Source of the DNA: Neurospora crassa OR74A
Lineage: Eukaryota; Ascomycota; Sordariomycetes; Sordariales; Sordariaceae
Reading direction: 5' to 3'
Length of the DNA stretch: 64,000 nucleotides
Assembly: GCF_000182925.2 (NCBI RefSeq)
Contig: NC_026501.1
Coordinates: 7,605,917-7,669,916 of the forward strand
Shown here: piece after piece, positions 37,369 through 48,349 of the stretch
Numbering within the stretch: the first letter of the stretch is position 1
Layout of the letters: the number at the start of each line of letters is the position of its first letter
Position numbers and translations under genes: made by a program
Notes under the pieces: model-generated
Database searches by the model: none
What the model was told of the DNA's origin: nothing
The model's input: the letters and a program-made list of their open reading frames with translations, nothing else

Positions 37369-40300
37369 TTTGGATGGTGATTATGGGTTGCGCGGGGGAA
37401 ATTAGGCGTGGAAGGGTATTGTGATTGATAACCTAAGCTTGCTCCTGAGACGAGGCAAGTAGGATCGGCTGGGGATTGAAGGCGCAGTGGAAAGTCTAAC
37501 TGTGGCCAGCCGTGGATTTTACGTATTGCCGGAAATTCGAAGATGATGTACTGGTACAAGACAGAAGGCTGCAAGGCTGTGATGCCTCGTTTGTTTGGTG
37601 GTGTGGCGTTTCTGTGATTGTGGCCCGAGCTCCACTGCAGATGATTACGGGGCGCCGCAATTCGAACGCGTCCGTCCTGAATCTCAACCTGCATCCAACA
37701 AGTCACCAGATTGATTACCTCTACACCTTGAACTTTACCATTCGAACGACGAAAATCTACAGCCATCCTCAGAACGCGGGATTCTATTTTATTGCCGCAG
37801 TATCGCGCGGCTCTGGAAGTCACTGCAAACTTGAGAGGCTCGGTTTGGTTCGGCTTCCAGCTGAGTAGCTCCTTTCACGTCTGGCGATGCCCGAGGATGC
37901 ACATCGCTCTTCTTGAATGAGCATGCGAACCGAGGTCTACCTATGAAGCGAGCCAACACTCTATCACCATCCTTTTCTATACTTCCATTTTTTCTTTCAT
38001 GCTTTTGACCTTTCATTTTTGCAGCCTCAATCTATCAGCGCCTGGCAACGAACCCTCTTCGAATCACAACCACCCCTCCTCAAGCCAATACCTTCAGCTA
38101 CCTATCACGAACTCACTTACCACTTTCTAGTTCCATTGCCACTTCTTTCATCTACTCCTGGGGCCCTGCAGTGAAGAAGACCATCACAATTCAGGGTGTC
38201 TTGATTCCACCGATAGGGGCATCTTTCCTCTTCGAGGAGTCGACGAACCATCTGGCAGAAGATGAAAGCCCAACAAGAACGGATATCTGAGCAGGCCTCT
38301 TCAACAACTCGTACCCCACAACTTTCTGCACTACTTCCACCATACTTTTACATTTCCCCTCCTCCTTTCCTCATCAGTTCACATGCACCCCCATCCGGAC
38401 ATGTGTACACCTGGTCCTCTGCTCTGGACCTGGTCCGGCTGTAGCCTCGACCGTCTACCCAGCATGAACGTCTCACAGCCAGCCTTATAAATCGCCGAAT
38501 CCTACCCATGGAGTGGTTCTTAACCAGAAGTTACGAACCCCTTACCCTATGGAAGGATCGGGGCTTGGTTGCCGCAAGGCTGGATGTCCCGTTTTGGTTT
38601 TCCAAGACGGGCATCATGTGAGATACGTTCTGCTAGCTGTCGAGGTTATCAGTCAGCCTTGGTCCAGAGCGGCAGAATCATCTTTGCAGGTGTCTGGATG
38701 AAGAACAAGTGTTAGTTAGTGTGGCTGTCCTTTCCACAACTTGGAGTACTTGGGACGCGCACCGCGCACCAAGCACTACCATTGCCGCCGCAATGCCTGG
38801 CTGGGAAAGTTACTCTCACCGAAACTCTCGCCTTCACCAGTAAGGGTTCGTGTCCCATCGCTAGCGTGAGGCAGAAAAGGTCTCATGTGCTTGCCGCACG
38901 AGTATTCCCCTTCGCGCGAGGTACGTTACCCTACTACACCATGGTTATGGGCGGACTATCCTCCTGGCTTTTATCACCCCCTCTCCCTACTTCCATATTT
39001 CCATATCACTGTCTGCAGCCCGCAATGACGATAAGCCAACGGCCAGAGGTGCGCCGATGCAAACGATCGTGCTTGCTTCTCTCGCTTTCTGTTTTCAACG
39101 ACAGAAGGCTTGTAGGGAAGACAGGGCGCCTTCTTTGCGTCTAGAGCAGCACCGGTGACGGATAAAATTGTAGTTTTCAATCGGAGGGGGTTTGCAGGTA
39201 GACTTTACACTCTGCCTGGGGACCTTGGAACCGAGATGGAGAGAGCCTTACACCTTTCCCCCTTTTCTCTTCCCAAACAATGAACACGGAGCCCGGTGAT
39301 GACTGAATTCCAAAAAGCCAAATTTGCAGGCAGCAGAGCTATAGGTCTACAAACAACCTTTCTATCACTGAAAGGAGATTTGGCTCGTGTTGTCAGTGAG
39401 AACTTAAGAGAGCTAATCTGAGGGCCCTCCGTGTCATTGTCATTTGTTTCTCTTTTCTCTGTTTTTAATAAATCTTTTATTCGTTGTCGTTCATATCACC
39501 ATTTTTTTCTTTGGGTTGCTGTCTTGAACGAGAGTGTGTAATGCTATCGCTGACAAACTATACATGTATGCATATGGGCTACCCTCAGGAGACATGCGGT
39601 TGAGGTTGGGATGTACGATAGTATCTAGACTTTCTAGTGTACCTTATATGAGGTGACAAGACGCCTAGACCTCGATAAGTTCTCTCATATGCATGTCTTA
39701 TCACCGTGGCAGTGATCTCCGGAAGTATGTAATAAATAGTCCATCAAAGGCCCAGACCGTGATCGACCAAAGGGGACCCAATCCGTAGTTCCCTTTCCCG
39801 TTATCTCCGGGCCGGGGAGCCCGGGGGTCCGGGTTTGCCGTTCTGGTTCTACGTCAGGTGGGGTCTTTATAAACTCACGATTCAGTTCCATCAGTCAGTC
39901 CGATGGTTCCCGTTCCGTATCGTACCGCGGAGGAGGCATCTAGACGGACGGACGCCCATCATCTTTCACCGGACCGGACCGGACGGATCAGGCCAGATTC
40001 AAAGCGGGCTGTGCATACAGGGATCTGAGTACGATTTTGCAATGTAATCTCGCAGGGTTTCATAGAGACGGACGGGCCTATTCGTCGTTGTAGTTCAATG
40101 CCTGCTGCTGCTGCTGCTGCTGCTGCTGCGGCTGCAAGACCCTGAAGCTACGCTGTGTTGCTACGAAAAGGAGGTGGGGCTTGACGAGGGAAGAGGGGGC
40201 GAAACTAATATAGAGAGGTATCGATTCAGTCGCCAGCGTAGACAGGTTGAGAGGCAGTTGAGAAGTTGATAGATCAATAGTTAACTAGAATAACACAAAG

Positions 40301-42626
40301 GTCGTAAGATAGTGGCGATTTAGCACACGTTCCCCGATGCAAAGACGGAATACTATAGATTCACCTTCTCGAGGTTGATTAAGAGTGTCTAGAGTAAGTG
40401 GGCGGCCGGATGGTGGATGAGTAGGATGTATCGATATGCATACGAAGCGAATACGGAAAGACACAATAGATCCAACCCGAGAAGTAAGCTTCACTTTTGT
40501 CTCCATCTACTTTTGTTGGCCTTTGCTTCCTTTACATCTAACCGATGTTTACAGCACATACTAACAGTATCATCTATACCCACTTCCGTTCGGACAACTA
40601 GGTAGGACTCGGGTATTGAATCATTACCTAACCACTCACAAACAGTCAGACCTTAGACAATCACAAAATTGGGGGAAGATGGGGCAGATTTTTGGGCTTG
40701 GGCTATCCCATCACATCTCAAGATACCAAATTGACATGCATACGGGTAAGGTAGCTTCGAAGCGCCATGGCTATACATGCAAGTGGAACGGTAGCAGTGC
40801 AGTTTTAAGAAGCAGATGGGACTAAAGGTCAGAAGTTGGGTGGAAGGGTTCCATGTCCCGTTGTGTGGAGGGAGAATGATGGATGAGATTATGAAGGATC
40901 GTGGATGATTGGGGTACCAGGAGTATGAAGGAGCTGGAGGAGCTGGAGGACTGGATGACTATGAGGCGGGGAGGATGTGTGGAGGATGCTGTGATACTTT
41001 GAGGGCAATGAACGAGTGGTAGTCTGGGAAGTTGACACGTGCATGTGGTGGACGATACGGGGATCTTTGTATTGTTGTGGGTGATGATCTGGATGGCAGT
41101 GGTTGTCATCGACTTGAAATGGAGTTGCCCGGAGTTCCGTCAGGGATCACAACAGGGCCCTTGATCGTATTGGGTTGAGACGTCGATGGGTGCTGAGGAT
41201 GCGAACATTGAGAGTTGTTGTGTGGTTGAGGAGACAGAACGTTGGAATTGCAACTGCTGCTTGAATGGCTGGATGATGCTTTGGTTCTCCCATCGTATGT
41301 GGATAATAACGGGAGAAACCATTCCCGTATGACCGGGAGAAGGCCGATTTGGGCTTTTTATCGTAGGACAGATCGCATGCGGTACTGCCCTATGGCTGAC
41401 TCAGTCTTTTTGGAAACAAATGGTGCACATCGTTGGTTGTGTTGTTATTTTGGGTTGAGCGATCGTTTCGGGTAGCATTGCCGCAGACTCCTTACCCCTT
41501 GTCACTGCCGGGGCCGATGACGACGATGAAAGGAAAAGCGGCGTGTCTCTATCGGTGACCGTCGGTCCAAGTTGGAGAACGATTACGAGGAGACAGTGGC
41601 GATGCTGTTGCGTCAGGGATGACGGGTTGAAATGGAAATGGGAGAAAGCGAGAGGAAAACGCGAAGCAGGGTTTCGAATTATGCTGATGGGACATGGCAT
41701 CTGCCCAGGAGACATCCGAGGCCTGCTTACCGTTTGCTCTATCGACTTCACGCAGTTTTTGACATATGCTCTGCGAAAAGAGCAGCTGTTGCTCGAGGTA
41801 CTTTGTCCATCCTGGTTGTCCCGCGCTTTACCCCTCTCCTCCCTTTGTTTTCTAGCTGCATTCTTTCCTCATCCGTGCTGTCCTTTGTCTCTAATAATTT
41901 TGGTTGCGGTGGGCTGGCGTATTGGGCGCCAGCGTGTGTTCTAGAACTCCTGGAGGGCGGCTCGATTTTCGAAGGATGAAACGCCATTTGCTAATGCTAT
42001 CTCCGATGCTTGTTATCAAGCGCATGTAAGTTGTGAGGCGATGTTGGGATGCGTGGTACGTAATTTTGAGAAAGAGCTCTCTTACCTTCCCTAGTCTTGG
42101 AAACTTGGGTGCATTACATGCAAGTCGGCATTATAACATACTGCTGAGTATGATGTTACCACACAATCATCTAACAGTGTATTTTCAACATCCTGTACGC
42201 GAACGACAGGAAGCGCTGCTGGATCTTTGCTGGTACCAGTTGTTGGTCCTTGCCCTGTTGGCGTTGCCATGACCATGACCTTGCCAATTGACCTCCTTCG
42301 TCCTCCTCTTCGCCTTCCTGAGGCTTGTATAATAGTCTGCTTGGTCCCCTTTTCCTAGCTCCCGACACCTTGCTTCTTGATCTGGTCAAGCTTCGGCTTA
42401 TACCTAGACATCTTGATTGCCGCCCTTTCCCTTATATTGTTCTTCATCAACCACATCATAGACATACCACTTGACACCATCAGACAGCATCGTCTTTCCT
42501 ATTCAGTCAATCTTCCTCTGTTATCGGTTATTCGCTTTGCGTCTAAAACAGCGACCCCGTCCAGACCTCTCGATTGCTTTCCGCCTGATAGATCCTACAA
42601 CATCTGAACATTTGCCAGCAGACGAG
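37369..42626. other. 5.3-kb gene-poor region with unresolved small-ORF candidates
   Basis: This is the longest stretch without a convincing gene. It holds C/T-rich, leader-like sequence at about 37960-38440 and 42290-42600 (plus) and a C-rich segment at about 40850-41330 (on the minus strand). An AATAAA with T-rich surroundings lies near 39465, so transcription is plausible. In the C-rich parts all three frames are open, so open frames carry little weight there. Specific candidates (38508, and a poly-Gln frame ending at 40078) are given as findings. The region beside 42627 serves as promoter and leader for the small gene there. Confidence 0.45.
40102..40128. repeat. (CTG)9 trinucleotide repeat
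   Basis: Nine perfect CTG units. On the minus strand they read as a run of nine Gln in a frame that closes with a TAG at 40078-40080. Elsewhere in the gap no comparable repeat occurs. Confidence 0.9.
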
Positions 42627-43016
42627 ATGGACGGATGTTATTGCGCAAACTATTACGTTAGTCCACCCCCTACTCAACCACGGCGTCCAGGTGTTGACCT
42701 GACCTTTTGCAGGGTTCGATCCGTTGCAACAATGTGGTAATGAGGTTCGGTGACCGATGCAAGATGTGCATGGTAGGTAGCTCCATGTGACGAGGAACCT
42801 TTGGTGGACAAAGAATGGCGAGCTGACTTCTTCCCTTCCACCTCGCAGTTGCAAAAGAGCGGTGCTTCACTCAGCCGTGGTCTCCTACCCGAGCATATGG
42901 ACCTCTGGATAGGATCCTCTTCGACGCGACTGGCTAAGAACAGGGCTAGTTCTAGGAGTAGCTCTCAAAGTTCAGCGAGGTCTTCGCAGCAGTCGTTGTT
43001 AGACAGAAGGCAGTGA
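42627..43016 (+). CDS. Small cysteine-containing protein, unknown family (three exons)
   Basis: I pieced this gene together from three exons, 42627-42656, 42713-42772 and 42849-43016, separated by introns of 56 bp (GTTAGT, branch CTGAC, TGCAG) and 76 bp (GTAGGT...CGCAG). Both introns are phase 0 and the joined frame is open for 85 residues to TGA. The N-terminus is MDGCYCANYY, then GSIRCNNVVMRFGDRCKMCM: a CxC...C...CxxC pattern of five cysteines in 26 residues, resembling a small metal-binding knot. The remainder is a Ser/Arg-rich, probably disordered tail (RASSRSSSQSSARSS). There is no signal peptide. Start context and the C/T-rich leader upstream fit a fungal mRNA. I recognise no named family. 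The coherence of two canonical introns, phase and cysteine spacing makes chance unlikely, but there is no independent proof. Confidence 0.6.
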
Positions 43017-43611
43017 TTGGTTGGAGTGCTTGGTACGATCCAAGAAACATAGACGTCTGCGGAATGACTTTCAAGAAAGAGGAAGGAACATGCAAGCGGG
43101 GAACGGGTTTACAAGGCCGCAATAATTGGAAACACGACACTGAAAGAAAGATGAGGAGATGCAGCGGATGCATTGATGAGGATTCGGAACTGGGTAAAAC
43201 AAACCAGCTTGAACTTGACTGAAGGAAGGTCGGGCAGCGAAAGGGGTGCTTTCCTCGATGCAGGGCTCAACTATCTCTCCATTCTTCCAAGTTGAGCAGC
43301 TAGGGAAGGCGTTTGGTACAAGGGGGGGGCGTTTTGATCGAAGAAGTAATCGATCTTTTGTTTTTTTTTTGGGTCCTCTGTTTAGATATCATGATGCACT
43401 ATAAAGTCAAAGAACACATGGTCATTTCATTCGTAACGATTTCGTAGCGGCGATATGTCGAGGAAATAAGACACTCATTGGCAGATGTACACGTACCAGA
43501 AACGTCCCATTCATATCCACGATAATCCATCCTCAAGGCCAGCCAGAGGTTGAACATGAATCAGGTGGTATTCTGTCACCATTGGAGTGGCCCCATGCAT
43601 CATTCGTTGTC
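43017..43611. other. Convergent 3' region, no gene
   Basis: Downstream of the small cysteine protein (plus) and of the 279-residue membrane protein (minus). It contains a G-run (43322-43329) and a T-run (43362-43370) but no coding signal. Confidence 0.55.
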
Positions 43612-44451
43612 TCACCACAGTCGTCGTTGATAATAACCTCTCTCCTCAGGTTGCGCCAGCCTCTTGATCTCTTCTTTGATCAGCCTTCGCCTTTCTGCCG
43701 GACTGACTGCTTTCTCGGCGCGCTTGTCCGGATCGGGGTGTTCGAGCATTCCTTCGGGGATTTCGATCGGGGTGCTTCCGCTTGTCTCTTGTTGTTCTGC
43801 CTGGTTTGGTGCCTTGCTGAAATCTTGTTCTTGTTGTTGTTGCTGTCCTTGCTGAACAACCAAGGCCCCTTGCTGCATGTGCTGCTGCTGCTTCTTCAGT
43901 TGCTGTTGTTCTCTGTACTTTTTGGCTCTTGCTGATGATGTCTTTTTCATTTCCGTCTTCTCTGTCGCTGACTCTCGCGCTGGCTGTGGTGCCGGGATTG
44001 GCTTCTGTCGGTTCTCGTCTTCTGTTTCCGATGTTTGGTGGACCTCACTGGGCGGAGTTGGTTTGATCTCTACCACAACCCCATCGTCTTGTACCGGGAA
44101 AATGGTGCCACCAGGTAATTCGATGGTCACCTTTTTAAACTGATCAGGCAAATATGTTCTTGGGGATGGCCTTGGAGTTGGCTTGATGGCCGCGCGGAGG
44201 TCCCGCAGTGTCCGCTGCTGGATTGCATACCCGCTTAGAAAGAGGGCTGCAGTGAAGATAAATACTGATGCCAGATAACGTGACCACGTCAGTCGGATGA
44301 ATGTACTGTTTGGACAAGGAGGTCCGTTGGTGGGAGATGCGTACCGATGCCCGATGAGAAAGCGATTGATACTTGGGCCGAAGTGAGCAGCATGTTTTAT
44401 CCAAGGTACTGTTTGTTGGCTGCCGCGAGGAGATGCACACAGCCAGCGCAT
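43612..44451 (-). CDS. Single-pass membrane protein of unknown function, possibly mitochondrial
   Basis: One exon encodes 279 residues from the ATG at 44451. The first ~55 residues are rich in Arg, Ser and aromatic residues with few acids (MRWLCASPRGSQQTVPWIKH), compatible with a mitochondrial presequence. A membrane span follows at about 59-77 (YLASVFIFTAALFLSGYAI). The soluble remainder has a short ordered part (RTYLPDQFKKVTIELPGGTI, with VQDDGVVVEIKPTP after it), a Gln-rich segment at about 180-215, and a basic/acidic C-terminal helix (SPAERRRLIKEEIKRLAQPEE). I considered an intron near codon 36 but the GT-AG interval is only 39 bp. I do not recognise the family. An inner-membrane protein with its bulk in one aqueous space is the simplest reading. 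Confidence 0.7.
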   Translation of the reverse strand: MRWLCASPRGSQQTVPWIKHAAHFGPSINRFLIGHRYASPTNGPPCPNSTFIRLTWSRYLASVFIFTAALFLSGYAIQQRTLRDLRAAIKPTPRPSPRTYLPDQFKKVTIELPGGTIFPVQDDGVVVEIKPTPPSEVHQTSETEDENRQKPIPAPQPARESATEKTEMKKTSSARAKKYREQQQLKKQQQHMQQGALVVQQGQQQQQEQDFSKAPNQAEQQETSGSTPIEIPEGMLEHPDPDKRAEKAVSPAERRRLIKEEIKRLAQPEERGYYQRRLW

Positions 44452-45139
44452 GGAGAGTTTGCTGAGGCTTGAGTGAGGCTTTCAAATCCACTTGGAAGCC
44501 GATGCGCGAATGTAAACAAAACGTGGAATTATCACCACCGAAAGAAAAGAAACATTGAATGAGCGTGAGGTACGTCGGTACACATGCAGGTTACCTGGAG
44601 TCCTGTTATGGTGTTCTTGTGCATGAACAACGTGTATTTCCACCGTGACATTTCCGTCTCCATCCTCATGTACCTAGGTAATCCCCCCGTCTCTCCCAGC
44701 CCCTCCTTTCACGCGCCGCACATCGCGCCTGACGCTGTCGCTTGTCGCTTCATTGGAAGATCTCAACTGTGTCACTGGCACAACAGCTCAACACCGCCAG
44801 TTACAGTACAAGTAGAGGTAGGTACGAGGGGCACTTCCTTGGACCTTGGGCGTTTATCGCTTATCGATAACTAGTACAGGTACCACAGTACGACGATTGG
44901 CGGCTTGGCGCAGCGGATTGCCTGCCGCCAACACCCCCGTCGCGTTACTTGTGAGACTTGGCGCTGTCAATCACTCGAACTTCGACCTCGAATTCCACCT
45001 CGACAACCTTTTTTTGTGGTTCTCTTCCTGTCCGTAGGAAACGAAACCCCCCAACTGTGCGCAACATAACTATCGTGAAACTACAATCACCGAATACTCT
45101 ACGCCCTGCGCATACTACGTACCTACACACGACAAGAAC
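44452..45139. other. Divergent promoter region between the membrane protein and prp38
   Basis: About 690 bp between two start codons on opposite strands. The 130 bp before 45140 are C/A-rich and leader-like. No gene is supported. Confidence 0.55.
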
Positions 45140-46006
45140 ATGAGCAAATCCGAATTTCACCGTGCCGATGAGCGACGCTTCCTCGACGAGCGTGGCTCCT
45201 CAGGCCCGCTCGCTCCCAACGGCCTCAACCCGGCCACCATAATGGAAAAGGCGGTTCGCGAACGCATCATCGACAGTTACTTCTACAAGGAGCAGTGTTT
45301 CGGTGTCAACGAAGCAGACATCGTGGATCGCGTTGTCGAGCACGTTGACTTCATTGGCGGCGTCTATGGCACCGTCCAGAAACCCTCGCCCTTCCTCTGC
45401 CTCGCCTTCAAGCTGCTGCAGCTCGCGCCCTCAGACGACATCCTCAACGAGTATTTACAATTTGGCGGCGAAAAGTTCAAGTATCTACGCGCGCTGGCGC
45501 TGTTTTATATCCGTCTTACGAGGAAGGACCAGGATGTGTACAAGACGTTGGAGCCCTTTCTAGAGGACAGGCGGAAATTGAGGAGGAAGGGTAGAAACGG
45601 CACTAGTCTGACGTATATGGATGTCTTTGTTGATGACCTATTGACCAAAGACCGCGTTTGCGCGACGAGTCTGTGGAAGATGCGGAAGCGAGACATCCTG
45701 GAAGATCTGGACATACTTGAACCACGGGTCAGTCCCTTGGGGAACATAGAAGATCTCCTAGAAGAGGAGGATGAGGCAATGCGCAAGGCAGAGGAAGAGC
45801 AGAATAATAACGGCAGCGAAAGCGAGGGAGAGATCAGATCAAGGACACGGTCAAGATCGCGTACGCCTAGGTCCAGGTCGAGGTCGACATCTTATTCGCG
45901 GTCCCGATCGCCGGTGACGAGGAGAAGGTCAAGGACGAGATCGAGGTCAAGAACACCGGAAGACCGCAATGGCAGGGAAAGAATGGATATCGACGGACCA
46001 GAGTAA
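45140..46006 (+). CDS. prp38: Pre-mRNA-splicing factor Prp38
   Basis: A single exon of 288 residues. The PRP38 domain occupies about 20-200: NPATIMEKAVRERIIDSYFY, then EADIVDRVVEHVDFIGGVYG, PSPFLCLAFKLLQLAP and YLRALALFYIRLT are its conserved blocks. Residues about 205-235 are acidic (EDLLEEEDEAMRKAEEEQ), and the C-terminus is an Arg-Ser dipeptide-rich tail (RSRTRSRSRTPRSRSRS). Prp38 is a component of the U4/U6.U5 tri-snRNP needed for spliceosome activation. The RS tail, absent in the yeast protein but usual in filamentous fungi and animals, suggests phosphorylation-controlled interactions. The start is the first ATG after a C/A-rich leader. It is the second splicing factor in the window after isy1, but they are 8 kb apart and not co-oriented, so I infer no link. 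Confidence 0.95.
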   Translation: MSKSEFHRADERRFLDERGSSGPLAPNGLNPATIMEKAVRERIIDSYFYKEQCFGVNEADIVDRVVEHVDFIGGVYGTVQKPSPFLCLAFKLLQLAPSDDILNEYLQFGGEKFKYLRALALFYIRLTRKDQDVYKTLEPFLEDRRKLRRKGRNGTSLTYMDVFVDDLLTKDRVCATSLWKMRKRDILEDLDILEPRVSPLGNIEDLLEEEDEAMRKAEEEQNNNGSESEGEIRSRTRSRSRTPRSRSRSTSYSRSRSPVTRRRSRTRSRSRTPEDRNGRERMDIDGPE

Positions 46007-46907
46007 CGCCAGCGGACTCACCAGCAAAGCTCTCCACGTAGAGGTAGGGATGTAATGCCCGACACTCGTATGTTCCCCAACCAAGAGTCTGACTCCCTGC
46101 TTGATCAGCGAGAGTTGAGGAAAAGGTGTAAAACCCTTCTTTCAAGCAGGGCTCCTCAGGAGCATTTCAAGACCCCATGTGCATCCAAGGTCCGTCAAAT
46201 GTGAGCGGTGCCGACAGTTGTGGCTATAATTATCCATTCCAAGCGTCGACATGATCATTCGTGGCTCAAGCAATACCTATCGGCGTCCCATACTCAGTTA
46301 CAGATTCGGCATACCGCTGCTCGCGAATCATCAGTCAGGTCGCGAGGTGACCTTCCGCCCTTCCACCTAGATGCATCAGCATGGCTTCTTCGGACTCACG
46401 GACCAGCGAATGTCCTCAACTCTCGGTCGCCACCAAGATGACTGCCTCATCCACGGCAGAAGCAACGAGCATATTTGTTTATTTATGCATGTTGGTTTCA
46501 ATCCGGACGGTACGTCTATTTAACAGTACTGCATCCTGCACCTCCCAATTTGGAAGGAAAGTCGTGATGCCAAAGCTCCGCCCTTAGAACTTATAAGTAC
46601 AAGACAAGCCTACACCATCCGTCTTCGTAACTTTCTCTTTCCATGTCTTAATACAGAGTCACCATTTTCACATGAACCATTTTTTGTTTCCTCAGTCTTG
46701 TTGGGGTCTTCGTGAAAACTAGATTCTCAAGTTCCGCGATCACTCCTGGTGGCTTTTTCTCTGCCACTCCGCTAAACTAAACCATCAGCAGCACAAAAGA
46801 CCGCCTCAAACGAAGTGATCCCATCTACCTCATTTGCCCTCTTCTCCCTTCTCTCTTCATTTGTATCTCGATCCTCCCAGGCATTTGTTTTTCTTCTCCC
46901 TCGAAAG
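46007..46907. other. Intergenic region with a possible 68-codon ORF
   Basis: The first part is the prp38 3' region. An ATG frame at 46381-46587 (68 residues, start MASSDSRTSECPQLS, with a hydrophobic patch IFVYLCMLVSI) has a good start context (A at -3, G at +4) but no family resemblance. From about 46620 the sequence is C/T-rich and leads into the candidate gene at 46908. Confidence 0.4.
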
Positions 46908-47212
46908 ATGGCGGAGATCCACGCCATCTGCATCACTCTCGAAGAAATCTCCCGACGACTCAACAATATAAGCAGAATCTCTGCGTAAGTTGAATATCAC
47001 TTGTAACTATGGAATTCATGCGCTAACTTTTGTAAGAAAACATGCTATTCATGTGCAGAACTGCTCAGCATGGTACAAAGTAAGTCTCTGACTACGAGTG
47101 ACTTCTCGATATCTGTACGCTTGCTAATAATATCATGCTTTAGCAAAACCCGCGATTGAGGAAATGGTGGGCAACCGCTTGCTTGGCCATCACGGTGTTT
47201 GTGGTATTATAG
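46908..47212 (+). CDS. Candidate 62-residue tail-anchored protein (three exons)
   Basis: Exons 46908-46984, 47037-47079 and 47144-47212 join across introns of 52 bp (GTAAGT, branch GCTAAC, acceptor TAAG) and 64 bp (GTAAGT, branch GCTAATA, acceptor TTTAG). The joined frame is open for 62 residues. Residues 1-40 are amphipathic with a heptad-like pattern (Leu11, Ile14, Leu18, Ile21). The C-terminus is basic-aromatic then hydrophobic: QNPRLRKWWATACLAITVFVVL closes exactly at the end of the hydrophobic run, as in tail-anchored proteins. The RLRKWW boundary recalls the juxtamembrane part of R-SNAREs, but the protein is too short for a full SNARE motif and I do not claim one. The alternative acceptor at 47058 would put the frame out of phase. 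It could also be the end of a longer gene. Confidence 0.42.
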
Positions 47213-48349
47213 CAAAAAGCCACGGGAGACATTCCAGCAACCCAAAGACACCAAGGCCACCGTCACAGGATCCACACTTCCCACCTCCCATGCAATATAT
47301 CCCACATCCGTGCAACATACGCAGCGCGTTAACGATGGTCTCTCTTCGGATCGACGGCTTTTGAGAGAGAACAATCACAAGATTGTGATACCTGCGGTCA
47401 CCCAACTCCTATCCAACATGTGCAATCTGCATCCTCACGAAGTCCTATGGGCCCGCAACACTATTTCCGCTTGGTTCGGAAGAGTGGGCTGGGAAAGTGT
47501 CGCCTGGTTGTGGTTGTTTGTTGGGGGATCACTGATTCGGAGGCCATAACATGATCAAGGAACCTGAAGATGGCCTTTTGGTCTGCTATGTGGGGAATTT
47601 AGGAAACACTACTGGCCGATTTTGCAATTCTTTCGTCGTTGATCGGCTACTCACTGGTGTTTCCCCATGTTTTTGCCTGTCACTGCTTTGATATGGTTGT
47701 TTCTCCTGGGGTTCGGTCTAAAGGGCAGCAACACCTCAACGATAACATTTACCAAATTCCCTGACTACCGGAGCAGACATCATTATCATCCATGAAATTC
47801 CTGTATGTCGGCTCCAAGGATGTATTAGCGTTCATTGGAGTTTAGATATTCACACCTTCAGTATTCTTCACAGTAAAAACAGCTAGATGTGATCAGAAGT
47901 TCACATGTCATCCCTTTAAATCCCCTGGCAGGTCTCGTGGTTCTCGGTAGGCCAGAGATGTGGAAGTTCGCTTGGAAACACACACACCACTGAAAAGGAA
48001 TCACTTATGGCTATGGATCAAGCTCCTGACTGGCCAGGGACACACCCTCCATGTCTGTTAGTCTCACTAAAGCAGGAATCTATGCCCCGGAGTAGCTGAC
48101 CTAGCGTAGAATAATGGGAAACCCTTGACGACTTGTCACTTCAGAGAACGTACGTACTCAACCCTAACCCTTATCAGCTTTACCCCAGCGACATAGGTAT
48201 TGTCTGGAATCCCCCTCTTGAGCTTTCCACGCTCCGTCCGAATCTCTCCCGATTCCCGACCACGGTGAAGATACAGAAACATGGTGATCCAACACCGCAA
48301 CCGACCCAATTGAGCGCCGAACAGAGCTGGGTCGTGACCAAGAAACCAC
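47213..48349. other. Intergenic region upstream of gatA
   Basis: Holds the 3' region of the candidate small gene and the gatA promoter. Short frames on both strands (for example a 116-codon plus frame from 47199) lack a coherent ATG-splice structure. I see nothing else. Confidence 0.5.

Noticed and set aside
40850-41330. His/Pro/Ser-rich open frames on the minus strand
   Set aside because: All three frames are open because the strand is C-rich and poor in TA; this is equally expected of a non-coding leader.
41730-41810. Leucine-rich heptad-like reading on the minus strand (KYLEQQLLFSQS) with a GTAAGC donor after it
   Set aside because: The opposite strand is equally open with a Leu-rich reading, and I could not find upstream and downstream exons in matching phase.
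42700-42730. GGTTCGATCC, a tRNA B-box-like sequence
   Set aside because: No A box, acceptor-stem pairing or anticodon stem at the required distances; it is part of an exon of the small cysteine protein gene.
43612-44451. A 39-bp GT-AG interval inside the 279-residue membrane protein gene (GTACGC...AACAG)
   Set aside because: Too short for a spliceosomal intron and in frame, so removal is unnecessary.
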